Shown here: piece by piece, positions 53,351 through 62,191 of the stretch
How positions within the stretch are numbered: position 1 is the first letter of the stretch
How the letters are laid out: the number at the start of each line of letters is the position of its first letter
Source of the DNA: an uncultured Parabacteroides sp.
GTDB lineage: Bacteria; Bacteroidota; Bacteroidia; Bacteroidales; Tannerellaceae
Direction of reading: 5' to 3'
Length of the DNA stretch: 64,000 nucleotides
NCBI GenBank assembly: GCA_949298575.1
Contig: CASFXH010000001.1
Coordinates: forward strand, 84,735-148,734
Notes under the pieces: model-generated
The model's database searches: none
Seen by the model: the letters and a program-made list of their open reading frames with translations, nothing else
Told to the model about the DNA's origin: nothing
Made by a program: the position numbers and the translations under genes

Positions 53351-54096
53351 ATTTGAGTTGCGTGATCATCGATGATGAGCCTTTGGCGGTCTCCTTGTTG
53401 GAGAGTTATGTGGTGAAGACACCCTTTTTAACCTTGGCGGGGAAGTATAACAGTGCTTTGGCCGCCATGGCGGAGTTGACGAATCATCCGGTCGACCTGC
53501 TTTTTCTCGATATCCAGATGCCGGAATTGAATGGGATGGAGTTCTCGAAAGTCTTGCCGTCCACGACCCGGATCATCTTTACGACCGCGTTTGAGCAGTA
53601 CGCGGTGGAGAGTTACAAGGTGAACGCGCTCGATTATCTTTTGAAACCCATTTGCTACGCGGATTTTTTGCAGGCGGCCAACAAGGCGCTCGCTTGGTTT
53701 CAGATGGCGCGGAAGGAAAAGACCGACGAGCCCCTCTCCTCCGAGCCTGCCCTCCCGTCGCGGTCGGAAACGATCTTCGTCCGCAGCGAATACCGCCTCG
53801 TGAAGATCGCGCTGGACCAGGTGCTTTACATCGAGGGGCTGAAAGATTATGTCAAGATCATGCTGGTCGACGAGCCGAAGCCGATTCTTTCCCTCATGAG
53901 CATGAAGGCGATGGAAGATCTTTTACCCGCCAGCCGTTTTTTCCGGGTCCATCGCTCGTTTATCGTGAATTTAGACAATATCAAGGTGATCGAGCGGAAC
54001 CGGATCGTGTTTGGCAAGACGTATATCCCTATTTCCGACAATTGCAAACAGCGTTTCTTCGACCAGCTGGGCCGTCGTTCGATCGTTAAATTCTAG
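53347..54096 (+). CDS. LytTR-family response regulator
   Basis: 249 residues. The receiver domain (1-120) has IIDDEPLAV and the phospho-Asp in LLFLDIQMPELNGMEF; Lys follows in YLLKPI. The LytTR DNA-binding domain covers about 140-245 (VRSEYRLVKIALDQVLYIEG, FFRVHRSFIVNLDNI). ATGA overlap with the kinase gene indicates translational coupling. Confidence 0.94.
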   Translation: MNLSCVIIDDEPLAVSLLESYVVKTPFLTLAGKYNSALAAMAELTNHPVDLLFLDIQMPELNGMEFSKVLPSTTRIIFTTAFEQYAVESYKVNALDYLLKPICYADFLQAANKALAWFQMARKEKTDEPLSSEPALPSRSETIFVRSEYRLVKIALDQVLYIEGLKDYVKIMLVDEPKPILSLMSMKAMEDLLPASRFFRVHRSFIVNLDNIKVIERNRIVFGKTYIPISDNCKQRFFDQLGRRSIVKF

Positions 54097-54097
54097 C

Positions 54098-55564
54098 TTA
54101 AGGGAAAAGGGCGAGCAAGAGGCGGGCCAACGCTTGGTTGACGCGGGCGCCGGTGAAGCCATGCTGGTTGGCGAAGAGGGCGACGGCATAACGGTGCCCC
54201 CCATAATCCACATAGCCCGCATAGGCCCGCGTTCGGCTCATGCTGCCGCTCTTCAGGTGGGCCTTCCCTTCCAATCGGGTTCCTTTCAAGAAATTACGGA
54301 CAGAGCCGCTTTCTCCCGCCACGGGGAGGGAGCGCTGGAACGCTTCGCCGGCCTTGGCGGAGGGTGAGGCCATATAGGCGAGCAAGTCGACGAGGAACGA
54401 GGCCGATACTTTGTCGGTCGGTGCCAAGCCGCAGCCGTCGTTCATCCAGAGGGTGGAGAGGTCGAGGCCGCGGGTTTCCCAGTATTGGCGGATGATGGAG
54501 ACGCCCCGGTCGAACGCGTTGATGCGCTCCGCGGGGCGGAGGGGATAGCGGCGGCCGAGGGTTTTCAGCAAGGCGTCGGCGAAGAGATTATGGCTGGCGT
54601 GGTTGGTGATCCGGGCCAGTTCCGCGAGGGGAGGGGAATAGGTCGTCGTCAGGAGCGTGCGCGGGGCGGTGGGCCATCGTTTCGCTTCTTTCAGGAGGCG
54701 GTAGCACGAGGGCTGGCCACCGACGGGGATGTCGTGCGCTTGGAGGGCTTCCGTGAGATGGGTGGCCAGGAAGAGGGCGGGGTCGGGGATGTCGCCTTTC
54801 AGCGTCACCTGCCGCCGGTTGGCCGGGACCACGCCGTAGAGGTAGCGATCCGCCGCGAAGGGGGCTCCGAGAATCAAGGTGCTGTCGCTCGCCCGGTTTT
54901 GGGCGACGAGGTGGTTGTGGAATCGTAGGCCGGCCTGCGCGGGGCGGGTCTGGAGGATATCGGGGCGCGTGCCGGCGGCGTAGCTCCGGAGGGTGAGCCG
55001 GTAGAGGTTGTCGTAGGCGGAGAGGCCGTAGCTCCCGGCGCCATAGTAGCTGCCCATGTCCTCGTGGAGCCATTTGGGAGAAATGCCTTCCGAATCGAAG
55101 AACCGCTCGTCGGCGATGACCGCGCCCTCGATCCGCCGGATGCCCGCTTGCCGGATCGCCGCGAGCCAGGGCGTCAGGAAGTCGGGATCGGCGATGTGCT
55201 CCGAGCCCAGCGAGGGGTCGCCCCCGCCCCGGATGTAGAGGTTGCCCGCCAAGGTCCCGTCGGCTTGGATTTCCCCGTCGTATTCCAAGGCGGTCTCGAA
55301 GCGATAGTCCTCGCCCAGCAGCTCGAGGGCCGTGGCGGTGGTCAGGAGCTTGAGGACGGAGGCGGGCGTCACTTGCCGCAGGGTGTCGTAGGCGGCGACG
55401 GCGCGGCCCGTCCGGAGGTCGCGGACCAGGAGGGCGAACGTGGCGCCCCGCATCTCCGGCTGGGCTAATAGGCGGTCGACGGCGGCCGGGGTCTGGGCCC
55501 GCGTGGCGAGGAGCGCCAATAGGGCGAGCAGGAGGAGGAACGGGCGTCTCATCGGGGCATTCAT
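54098..55564 (-). CDS. dacB: D-alanyl-D-alanine carboxypeptidase/endopeptidase (PBP4, DacB)
   Basis: 488 residues with a signal peptide (MRRPFLLLLALLALLATRAQ from the ATG at 55552; 55564 adds four residues). Penicillin-binding motifs are in order: SxxK in PASVLKLLTTA, SxN in NHASHNLFADALL, KSG in AHLKSGSMSRTRA. It trims or cleaves peptide bridges of peptidoglycan in the periplasm. It follows the MFS gene after three bases. Confidence 0.92.
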   Translation of the reverse strand: MNAPMRRPFLLLLALLALLATRAQTPAAVDRLLAQPEMRGATFALLVRDLRTGRAVAAYDTLRQVTPASVLKLLTTATALELLGEDYRFETALEYDGEIQADGTLAGNLYIRGGGDPSLGSEHIADPDFLTPWLAAIRQAGIRRIEGAVIADERFFDSEGISPKWLHEDMGSYYGAGSYGLSAYDNLYRLTLRSYAAGTRPDILQTRPAQAGLRFHNHLVAQNRASDSTLILGAPFAADRYLYGVVPANRRQVTLKGDIPDPALFLATHLTEALQAHDIPVGGQPSCYRLLKEAKRWPTAPRTLLTTTYSPPLAELARITNHASHNLFADALLKTLGRRYPLRPAERINAFDRGVSIIRQYWETRGLDLSTLWMNDGCGLAPTDKVSASFLVDLLAYMASPSAKAGEAFQRSLPVAGESGSVRNFLKGTRLEGKAHLKSGSMSRTRAYAGYVDYGGHRYAVALFANQHGFTGARVNQALARLLLALFP

Positions 55565-55567
55565 CGC

Positions 55568-56794
55568 TCAGTTTTTAAAGGCGTCGCAGAAGGTTGTCAT
55601 CAGCAAAATGCAAAGTCCCAACAGGCCGACGAAGAGGTAGGCGTACTCCATGTTGAAATACTGCGAGACGGCCCCGATCAGCAGCGGGGCGATGAGCGAG
55701 CCGATGAAGCTGATGCTCGACAGGATGGTCAGCGCGATCCCCACGGGCGTCTTCGACCTCGCCCCGACGAAGCTATAGATCGTTGGCACCATGCACGAGA
55801 TGCCCAGCCCTACGCACATGAACCCCATGGAGTTGATCGCCACTTTCGCCCCGACCGACGCGATGTTTCCCCCAATCAACCCGCAGAGCATGAACCCCAC
55901 GAAGATCAGCGAGCCGGCCACTTGCAGCACCCGCCGCTTGCCCAACCACGCGTAGGCGGCGTTCGTCAGGAAACGCCCGACCGTCATCATCACCATGAAG
56001 ACCAGGAAACCGATCTGCAGCGATTTCGGCACTTGGAGCACCGACTCGAAGTAAATCCCGCTCCAGTCGAACATCGCGCTCTCCACGATCAGGGCGAACA
56101 GCCCCATCAACCCCAGCTGGAGCAACAGCTTCTCGGGCCGGCGGATGAAGCGGAGCATGGCCGGCGCCTCCTCGCGGCCTTCCGCTTGCCCGTCGCTCGC
56201 CTCGGGGGCGGCTTCGACGTCGTCTTGCAGGTATTTCCGCCCGAAAAGCACGACGCAGAGGATCACGGCGGCGATGAAAATGAAATGCGCCCGCGGCGGG
56301 ATGTCGTTGACGATCATCAAAAAGCCGATCAGCGCCCCCGCGCAGGCCGCCAGGCTCCACGCCCCGTGGAACGACGCCATGATCGTCCGCCCGTAAAGCC
56401 GCTCGATGCCAATCCCCTGCGTGTTGAGCGAGATGTCGCACAAGTTCCAAAAGACGCCGAAGCAAAACAGGCAAGCCCCCAGGACGGCGATATGCGTCGA
56501 CAGCCCCACCGCCAGCAACGACAGCCCGTAGCCCGCGACGCTCACTTGCACCATCACCCGGCTGCCCAGCTTCGAGATGAGATAGCCCGCCAACGGGATG
56601 GCGACGAACTTGCCGACGGGGATCAGGAAGAGGATCATGCCCCAATAGAGGGCGTAATGGACCTCGAACAGCGCCCGCACGTCGGGGATGCGGCTCGCCC
56701 AGCTCGCGAAGCAGAGTCCTTGCGCCAGGAAGAAGGTCGTGACGCCCATCCGGACTTGCTCTTTCGTGAATTTCAATGCCTTTGTCGTATTCAT
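55568..56794 (-). CDS. MFS transporter (FucP/sugar-type)
   Basis: 408 residues with about 12 membrane segments, and MGVTTFFLAQGLCFASWASRIP as a typical opening (quoted in part: GLCFASWASRIP). The central cytoplasmic loop (about 190-215) is acidic. Related proteins move sugars or nucleosides with protons; this substrate is unknown. Co-transcribed with dacB. Confidence 0.85.
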   Translation of the reverse strand: MNTTKALKFTKEQVRMGVTTFFLAQGLCFASWASRIPDVRALFEVHYALYWGMILFLIPVGKFVAIPLAGYLISKLGSRVMVQVSVAGYGLSLLAVGLSTHIAVLGACLFCFGVFWNLCDISLNTQGIGIERLYGRTIMASFHGAWSLAACAGALIGFLMIVNDIPPRAHFIFIAAVILCVVLFGRKYLQDDVEAAPEASDGQAEGREEAPAMLRFIRRPEKLLLQLGLMGLFALIVESAMFDWSGIYFESVLQVPKSLQIGFLVFMVMMTVGRFLTNAAYAWLGKRRVLQVAGSLIFVGFMLCGLIGGNIASVGAKVAINSMGFMCVGLGISCMVPTIYSFVGARSKTPVGIALTILSSISFIGSLIAPLLIGAVSQYFNMEYAYLFVGLLGLCILLMTTFCDAFKN

Positions 56795-56830
56795 GATCGT
56801 TTTTCAGGTTGTTTTTTATGAAACGAAATA

Positions 56831-56840
56831 CGCGAAGATA
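56831..56840 (-). promoter_or_regulatory. -7 element of the MFS-dacB operon
   Basis: TATCTTCGCG on the minus strand, 37 bases before the ATG at 56794. Array 5 starts 77 bases upstream. Confidence 0.5.
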
Positions 56841-56916
56841 ACGAAAATTCCTTTCCTCGACCAGCCGCCAACCGCGGGGAGGTCTTTTCAAACCAAAAAT
56901 AAGTAGAAAACGACTG

Positions 56917-57169
56917 TTGTCAACGCTTCCATTCCCGTTTTTACTAAGAAAAAGATCTTTGTCAACGCTTCTACTCCTGTTTTTACTAAGAAAAAGATCT
57001 TTGTCAACGCTTCTACTCCTGTTTTTTACTAAGAAAAAGATCTTTGTCAACGCTTCTACTCCTGTTTTTACTAAGAAAAAGATCTTTGTCAACGCTTCTA
57101 CTCCTGTTTTTACTAAGAAAAAGATCTTTGGCAACGCTTCCAACCCATTTTTTGGCTAGAAAAAGATCT
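56917..57169. repeat. tandem array with 42 bp period, nearly identical copies (array 5)
   Basis: Six head-to-tail copies of a 42-mer that starts TTGTCAACGCTTCTACTCCT and ends AAGAAAAAGATCT, at 56917, 56959, 57001, 57044, 57086 and 57128. Copies 2, 4 and 5 are identical and copy 3 has one extra T; the outer copies are diverged. Dyads are AAAGATCTTT across each junction and TTTTT-ACTAAG-AAAAA inside the unit. The first copy is 77 bases upstream of the MFS -7 box, and the last ends 60 bases before the -7 box of the AraC-like gene, so it stands between divergent promoters. The near-identity suggests recent homogenisation and copy-number change. Confidence 0.93.
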
Positions 57170-57229
57170 TTGGGAATATATTTTTGAAAAAAAATGCGAT
57201 AAAAAATTTTTTCGCCAGCTGAAAATCCT

Positions 57230-57237
57230 TAACTTGC
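57230..57237 (+). promoter_or_regulatory. possible -7 element of the AraC-like/porX genes
   Basis: TAACTTGC followed by GGCC, 24 bases before the ATG at 57262. It is a weaker match than the others. Confidence 0.35.
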
Positions 57238-57261
57238 GGCCTCAAACTAAAAGAAAAGCAC

Positions 57262-57729
57262 ATGAAAGGAATACCCAAAATCACGGTAAAGCAGCTTTAC
57301 AGCTCGATTATCAAACAGAAAAGAGTCACGAACGCGGACGGCTGGACGCGGATGGAGCCAGTCGAGCAAAACGATAACCCCACGACGTCGCCCGTCATGA
57401 ACGCCGTGGCGCGGGCCATGCGCGAGAAGATGTGTTTCGACGCCTACGAGCTGGGGCGCTACCTGCAAGTCGGCGTGACGGAGCTCGACGGCGTCGTGCG
57501 CTTGTATATGGGGATGTCGTTGGGGCGGTTCATCCGGGAATACCGCGACATGCGGGCGATCGAGTACCTGACATGCTCGTCGCTCTCCATCGGCGAGATC
57601 GCCAAGGCATGCGGCTACGCGTTCTCGACGACCTTCACGAACGATTTCAAGCGGCGCCACCAGATGAGCCCCCTGCACTACCGCAACCGTTTCCGCCCCG
57701 CCAGCTACAAGGAGCTTTACAGGGTCTGA
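57262..57729 (+). CDS. AraC-type HTH DNA-binding protein without sensor domain
   Basis: 155 residues. Residues about 55-150 form a double HTH of the AraC type (CFDAYELGRYLQVGVTELDG; SIGEIAKACGYAFSTTFTND with FKRRHQMSPLHYR). There is no ligand-binding or receiver domain, only a 50-residue basic/charged N-terminus. It is 29 bases upstream of porX and probably in one transcript, so it may act in the same envelope or T9SS response (inference). Confidence 0.8.
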   Translation: MKGIPKITVKQLYSSIIKQKRVTNADGWTRMEPVEQNDNPTTSPVMNAVARAMREKMCFDAYELGRYLQVGVTELDGVVRLYMGMSLGRFIREYRDMRAIEYLTCSSLSIGEIAKACGYAFSTTFTNDFKRRHQMSPLHYRNRFRPASYKELYRV

Positions 57730-57758
57730 TTTAAAATGGATAAAGGAGGAAATTGAAC

Positions 57759-59303
57759 ATGAGGAAAGACCAGATCCTTTGGGCCGACGATGAGATCGAG
57801 TTGCTGAAGCCACACTTGCTGTTCTTGCGGGAGAAAGGCTATGAGGTCACGCCCGTCATCAGCGGGCAAGACGCCATCGACGCGTGCCGCGAGCAGACGT
57901 TCGACATCATTTTCCTCGACGAGAACATGCCGGGCCTCACCGGGTTGGAGACGCTGGCGGCGATCAAGACCATCGCCCCGGACACGCCCGTCGTGATGGT
58001 CACGAAGAGCGAGGAGGAAAGCATCATGAACCAAGCCATCGGGCGCAAGATCGCCGACTACCTCATCAAGCCCGTCAACCCCAACCAGCTTTTGCTCTCG
58101 ATCAAGAAGAACGTCCACCGGCACACGATCATCTCCGAGGTGACGGCCGGGGGCTACCGGCAAGAGTTCATGCGCCTTGGCGAGCGGATCGACCAAGCCT
58201 CGAGCGCCGACGACTGGATGGAGCTCTACCGCCGCCTCGTCTTCTGGGAGCTGGAGCTGGATGGCGACCCGAGCGGCATGGCCGAGATGGTGCGCTCGCA
58301 AAAGGCCGAGGCCAACAACGCTTTCGCCCGCTTCGTCCGCCAAAATTACGAGGCGTGGATCCGCGAGCCCGAGCGGCGGCCTTTGATGAGCCCCGATCTT
58401 TTCAAGAAGCGGGTCTTCCCGATGCTCGATGAGGGGGAGAAACTCTTTTTCATCCTGATCGACAACTTCCGCCTCGACCAGTGGCGGGTGGTGAAAGACC
58501 TCCTGGCCGACGATTTCACGTTCGACGAGGACCTCTATTACAGCATCCTCCCGACCGCCACGCAATATGCCCGCAACGCCATCTTCTCGGGCCTGATGCC
58601 CGCCCAGATCGAGAAGCTTTTCCCTGAGCTGTGGGTCGATGAGGAGAGCGAGGAGGGGAAAAACCTCAACGAGGCGCCGTTGATCCGGACGATGATCGAG
58701 CGTTTCCGCAAGAAATATACCTTCAGCTATAACAAGGTGCACGACTCGCAATACGGCGAGAAATTGCTCGGCCTGATCCCCTCGTTGAAAGGCAACCAGC
58801 TGAACGTGATCGTGCTCAATTTCGTCGACATGCTCTCGCACGCCCGCACGGAGAGCAAGATGATCCGCGAGCTGGCGCAAAGCGAGGCGGCCTACCGGAG
58901 CTTGACGCGCTCGTGGTTTCGCCATTCGACGACGCTCGAGCTTTTCCGCCGGGTGGCCCGCCTGGGCTTCAAGGTCGTCTTGACGACAGACCATGGGACG
59001 ATCCGCGTCAACGATCCCGCCAAGGTCGTCGGCGACCGCAACACGAACACCAACTTGCGCTACAAAGTGGGAAAGGCCCTCAGCTATAACCCGAAGGAAG
59101 TCTACGAGATCCGCGACCCGGCGAAAGTAGGTCTCCCTTCGCCCAACTTGAGCAGCCGCTACATATTCGCGGTGGGCGATAAGTTTTTCGCGTATCCCAA
59201 CAACTACAATTATTACGTCTCGTATTATCGCAACACGTTCCAGCATGGCGGGATCTCGATGGAGGAGATGTTGGTGCCCTTCATCGTCATGACCCCTCGC
59301 TAG
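57759..59303 (+). CDS. porX: PorX, response regulator with PglZ phosphodiesterase domain
   Basis: 514 residues from ATG 57759 (MRKDQILWADDEIELLKPHL); a TTG at 57753 would add two. Receiver domain with D54 in IIFLDENMPGL and Lys in VTKSEEE; a helical linker; then a PglZ/alkaline-phosphatase-like domain (LFFILIDNFRLDQWR; VLTTDHGTIRVNDPAKV). PorX of Porphyromonas, with PorY and SigP, controls the type IX secretion genes and hydrolyses oligonucleotides. PorY is not in the window. The stop lies seven bases from the convergent dprA stop. Confidence 0.93.
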   Translation: MRKDQILWADDEIELLKPHLLFLREKGYEVTPVISGQDAIDACREQTFDIIFLDENMPGLTGLETLAAIKTIAPDTPVVMVTKSEEESIMNQAIGRKIADYLIKPVNPNQLLLSIKKNVHRHTIISEVTAGGYRQEFMRLGERIDQASSADDWMELYRRLVFWELELDGDPSGMAEMVRSQKAEANNAFARFVRQNYEAWIREPERRPLMSPDLFKKRVFPMLDEGEKLFFILIDNFRLDQWRVVKDLLADDFTFDEDLYYSILPTATQYARNAIFSGLMPAQIEKLFPELWVDEESEEGKNLNEAPLIRTMIERFRKKYTFSYNKVHDSQYGEKLLGLIPSLKGNQLNVIVLNFVDMLSHARTESKMIRELAQSEAAYRSLTRSWFRHSTTLELFRRVARLGFKVVLTTDHGTIRVNDPAKVVGDRNTNTNLRYKVGKALSYNPKEVYEIRDPAKVGLPSPNLSSRYIFAVGDKFFAYPNNYNYYVSYYRNTFQHGGISMEEMLVPFIVMTPR

Positions 59304-59310
59304 GAAGCGT

Positions 59311-60414
59311 TTATTTCGTCTTGTACATCCCGCCGGGCGAGGCTTGGATAAGGCCTTCCATCTCCAGCTCGAAGAGGATCGTGGTGAGGCGGTGGAAGGG
59401 GATGTCCAGCGTCCTGGAGAGCGTGTTGACTTGTATTTCTCCCGCCTCGCGGATGGCGTGAAGCACGGGGTCGTTGTCCGGGTTGTTGGAGAAGGGGAGG
59501 ACGCCCTGCATGGGCGCGGATTTTTTCTCGTCGCTCCAGCCCAGGGTCGCGATCAGGTCGTCGGCCGAGGTGATCAGCGTCGCTTTCTGTTCGCGGATGA
59601 GGGCGAGGCAGCCTTTGGAACGCGGGTCGGTGGTCCGCCCCGGGAAGGTAAGGACTTCGCGATTATACCCATGGGCCAAATCGGCGGTGACCAGCGATCC
59701 GCCCTTTTCCGCCGATTCGACCACGATCGTCGCTTCCGCCAAGCCCGCGATGACGCGGTTGCGGCGGAGGAAATTGGGCCGATCCGGATTGGTGCCGCTG
59801 GGAAAATCGGTCAAGAGGCCTCCTCGCTCCAGCATCTCGACCGCCGTACTTCTGTGGGCGGGTGGGTAAAGCCGGTCTAGTCCATGCGCGAGGACGCCTA
59901 CCGTTGGCAAATGGTTGGCCAATGCGGCTCGATGGGCGCAAACGTCAATACCATAAGCCAATCCGCTGATGATTAGTGTGTCCGGGAAATGTTCGGCCAT
60001 TCCCTTGATGAAGTGCTCCGTGAGCGTCCGTCCGTAGTCCGTCGCCCGTCGTGTCCCAACGACGCTGAGGCAACGCGGCCCGTTCAAGTCGGCGTTTCCT
60101 TTATAATAAAGCACGAGTGGGGCGTCGACGCATTCTTTCAATCGGAAAGGATAGTCGTCGTCGTTCCAGAAAATCAGCCGGAGGCGATTGTCGAGGAGGA
60201 ATTTCAATTCTCGTTCCGCCCGGTTGAGCACTTCCGGCCGTTTGATCTCCTTGATCAAGGTAGAGCCAATGCCTGGGATCCGTTCGAGGAGGGAGGAACG
60301 TTCAGCAAAGACTTGCTCGGGGTCGCCGCAGGCTTCAAGGAGATGGTGAGCGGTGATGTCACCCACGCCATTGATCATAGTTAAGCCAATTTGGTAAATA
60401 CGGGGGTCTGTCAT
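59311..60414 (-). CDS. dprA: DNA-processing protein DprA
   Basis: 367 residues. An N-terminal HhH/SAM-like part (TMINGVGDITAHHLLEA) precedes the DprA Rossmann fold (LSVVGTRRATDYGR, ISGLAYGIDVCAHRAAL, FLRRNRVIAGLAEATIVVES) and a C-terminal winged helix. DprA loads RecA on incoming single-stranded DNA during natural transformation. It overlaps the thioesterase gene by four bases. Confidence 0.95.
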   Translation of the reverse strand: MTDPRIYQIGLTMINGVGDITAHHLLEACGDPEQVFAERSSLLERIPGIGSTLIKEIKRPEVLNRAERELKFLLDNRLRLIFWNDDDYPFRLKECVDAPLVLYYKGNADLNGPRCLSVVGTRRATDYGRTLTEHFIKGMAEHFPDTLIISGLAYGIDVCAHRAALANHLPTVGVLAHGLDRLYPPAHRSTAVEMLERGGLLTDFPSGTNPDRPNFLRRNRVIAGLAEATIVVESAEKGGSLVTADLAHGYNREVLTFPGRTTDPRSKGCLALIREQKATLITSADDLIATLGWSDEKKSAPMQGVLPFSNNPDNDPVLHAIREAGEIQVNTLSRTLDIPFHRLTTILFELEMEGLIQASPGGMYKTK

Positions 60415-60830
60415 TGTGAGTCGGATTGTTTTTGGATACGTTCAAGCATTTGATCGAAATATTCTCCACGCGTGAGTTGACCGTCCTTGACGATCACGGA
60501 CTCGACGATGCCTTGCGCGGCCAATACGCCGTCCGAGGCCCGGTAAATGTCTTGTTCAAAAACCAATTTGACACCTTTGCGAGCGACATTCAGGCAAGAA
60601 ATATAACGGTCTCCGCTCCGGAGGGAGTGACGGAAACGAATATCAACCCGCGAGACGAAGCCATCGATCCCTTGGTCGTGCATGGCGCTGAAATTCTCGC
60701 CAACGGATTCAAGGAACTCGTGGCGGGCATGTTCCATATAATGTTGATAGTTGGAGTTGTTGACGACCCCTTGGAGGTCGCATTCATAGTCGCGGACCTT
60801 GTCGGCCAGTTTGAATAGGTAGTCTTTCAT
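60411..60830 (-). CDS. YbgC/FcbC-type acyl-CoA thioesterase
   Basis: 139 residues, a single hot-dog fold. The motif VRDYECDLQGVVNNSNYQHY is the family active-site region, with Asp in DLQGVV. It hydrolyses acyl-CoA thioesters; chain preference is unknown. It lies between the U32 peptidase (five bases) and dprA (overlap) in one operon. Confidence 0.9.
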   Translation of the reverse strand: MKDYLFKLADKVRDYECDLQGVVNNSNYQHYMEHARHEFLESVGENFSAMHDQGIDGFVSRVDIRFRHSLRSGDRYISCLNVARKGVKLVFEQDIYRASDGVLAAQGIVESVIVKDGQLTRGEYFDQMLERIQKQSDSQ

Positions 60831-60835
60831 ACGGT

Positions 60836-62095
60836 TTATTTCAATAAATTATCGTTTGTCACAATTTCCATTTTGTATAAGCGGTCGGAGGGACGCACTT
60901 TGTTGTTTACCTTGATGGAGAACCGTTCGCCTCGTTTCGTTTCCGTGACGGGCTTGAGGTCTACACGAATCTCTTCCACTTTTTGAAGAAGCGCGCCCGT
61001 GGTGGGCCCGGTGATGAGGATCTCGTCGCCTACGTGTAATGTGCCCGATTCCATTTCGAATTCCGCGACTCCCAATCCGCTGAAATATTTGATGCCTTTC
61101 GCGGCATAGACCTTTTTGCGCGTCGCGCTCGATCCGTAGTGAGCGCTCCATTCCCCTAGCCGTTGCCCAAGATAGTAGCCATCCCAGAAACCTCGGTTGA
61201 AGACGGTACGGAGCCGTTCGTCCCATTGAGAGATTTTCTCGTCACCATAACTTCCATCGCAGTAAGCCCGTACCGCTTCTTTATAGCATTCCGTGACGAC
61301 TCGGACGTATTCCGGTCCACGAGCGCGTCCCTCAATCTTGAAGACCCGCACGCCGGCATCCATCATTTTATTGAGAAAATGAATCGTCTTTAAATCTTTG
61401 GGCGACATGATGTATTGATTGTCAATCTCTAGCTCGATCTGGCTCTCTTTATCTTTGACCGTATAAGCCCGGCGGCAGATTTGCATGCAGGCTCCTCGGT
61501 TAGCCGAAGCGTTCATTTCGTGCAAGCTGAGGTAGCATTTCCCGGAAATCGCCATGCATAAGGCGCCATGAGCGAACATTTCGATACGTATCAATTCACC
61601 TTTTGGCCCGGTGATCCGTTCGTGCTGGATCGCCTCATAAATTTCACGCACTTGTTGAAGATTCAGCTCACGTGCCAGGACAACCACGTCGGCGAAGCGA
61701 GCGTAAAAGCGTAAGGCTTCCACATTCGCGATATTCAATTGTGTGGAGAGGTGAACTTCTTGTCCGATTAGGTTGGCGTAGCTCATCGCGGCGACATCTG
61801 CGGCAATGATCGCGTCAATTCCAGCTGAATGGGCCGTGTCGATGATGGTCCGCATAAGGGGAAGATCATTGTCGTAAAGAACGGTGTTGACCGTAAGGTA
61901 GCTTTTGATATGATTTGTTTGACAGATGCTCGCGATATGACGCAGGTCGTCTGTCGTGAAGTTATTAGACGAGCGAGAACGCATGTTCAATCCTTCGATC
62001 CCAAAATAGATGGAATCCGCTCCGCTTTCAATGGCAGCCATGAGGGATTCGTGAGAACCAACTGGTGCCATGATCTCAAAATCTTTCTCTTCCAA
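60836..62095 (-). CDS. U32-family peptidase/collagenase-like protein
   Basis: 419 residues using a TTG start at 62095 (LEEKDFEIMAPVGSHESLM); the ATG at 62071 (MAPVGSHES) is the other candidate. The frame is open up to 62230, but a promoter box lies inside that stretch at 62122-62131, so the long form is unlikely. U32 signature: EMFAHGALCMAISGKCYLS with the Cys cluster RGACMQICRR, and FKIEGRARGPEYV. U32 enzymes include tRNA/ubiquinone hydroxylation factors (TrhP) and putative collagenases; this one is closest in pattern to TrhP/YegQ. First gene of the operon with the thioesterase and dprA. Confidence 0.88.
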   Translation of the reverse strand: MEEKDFEIMAPVGSHESLMAAIESGADSIYFGIEGLNMRSRSSNNFTTDDLRHIASICQTNHIKSYLTVNTVLYDNDLPLMRTIIDTAHSAGIDAIIAADVAAMSYANLIGQEVHLSTQLNIANVEALRFYARFADVVVLARELNLQQVREIYEAIQHERITGPKGELIRIEMFAHGALCMAISGKCYLSLHEMNASANRGACMQICRRAYTVKDKESQIELEIDNQYIMSPKDLKTIHFLNKMMDAGVRVFKIEGRARGPEYVRVVTECYKEAVRAYCDGSYGDEKISQWDERLRTVFNRGFWDGYYLGQRLGEWSAHYGSSATRKKVYAAKGIKYFSGLGVAEFEMESGTLHVGDEILITGPTTGALLQKVEEIRVDLKPVTETKRGERFSIKVNNKVRPSDRLYKMEIVTNDNLLK

Positions 62096-62121
62096 CCCTG
62101 TAAAGTTATTACTTGTTAGTT

Positions 62122-62131
62122 CGCGAAAGTA
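62122..62131 (-). promoter_or_regulatory. -7 element of the U32-thioesterase-dprA operon
   Basis: TACTTTCGCG on the minus strand, 26 bases before the TTG at 62095. It decides against the longer reading frame. Confidence 0.5.
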
Positions 62132-62191
62132 CGATAAAAAAATGAGATGAAGAAATTTTGGAGAGGGTGTTCCCCATAACGCTTTAAATTC

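Noticed and set aside
55773-57143. 456-residue minus-strand frame through array 5 and the MFS gene
   Set aside because: It is the repeat read in one frame and then a shadow of the MFS coding region, which has clear transporter features in its own frame.
10028-57169. Arrays as CRISPR
   Set aside because: Units are 41-42 bp with symmetric or fully repeated sequence, no constant repeat with unique spacers of equal length, and no cas gene in the window.
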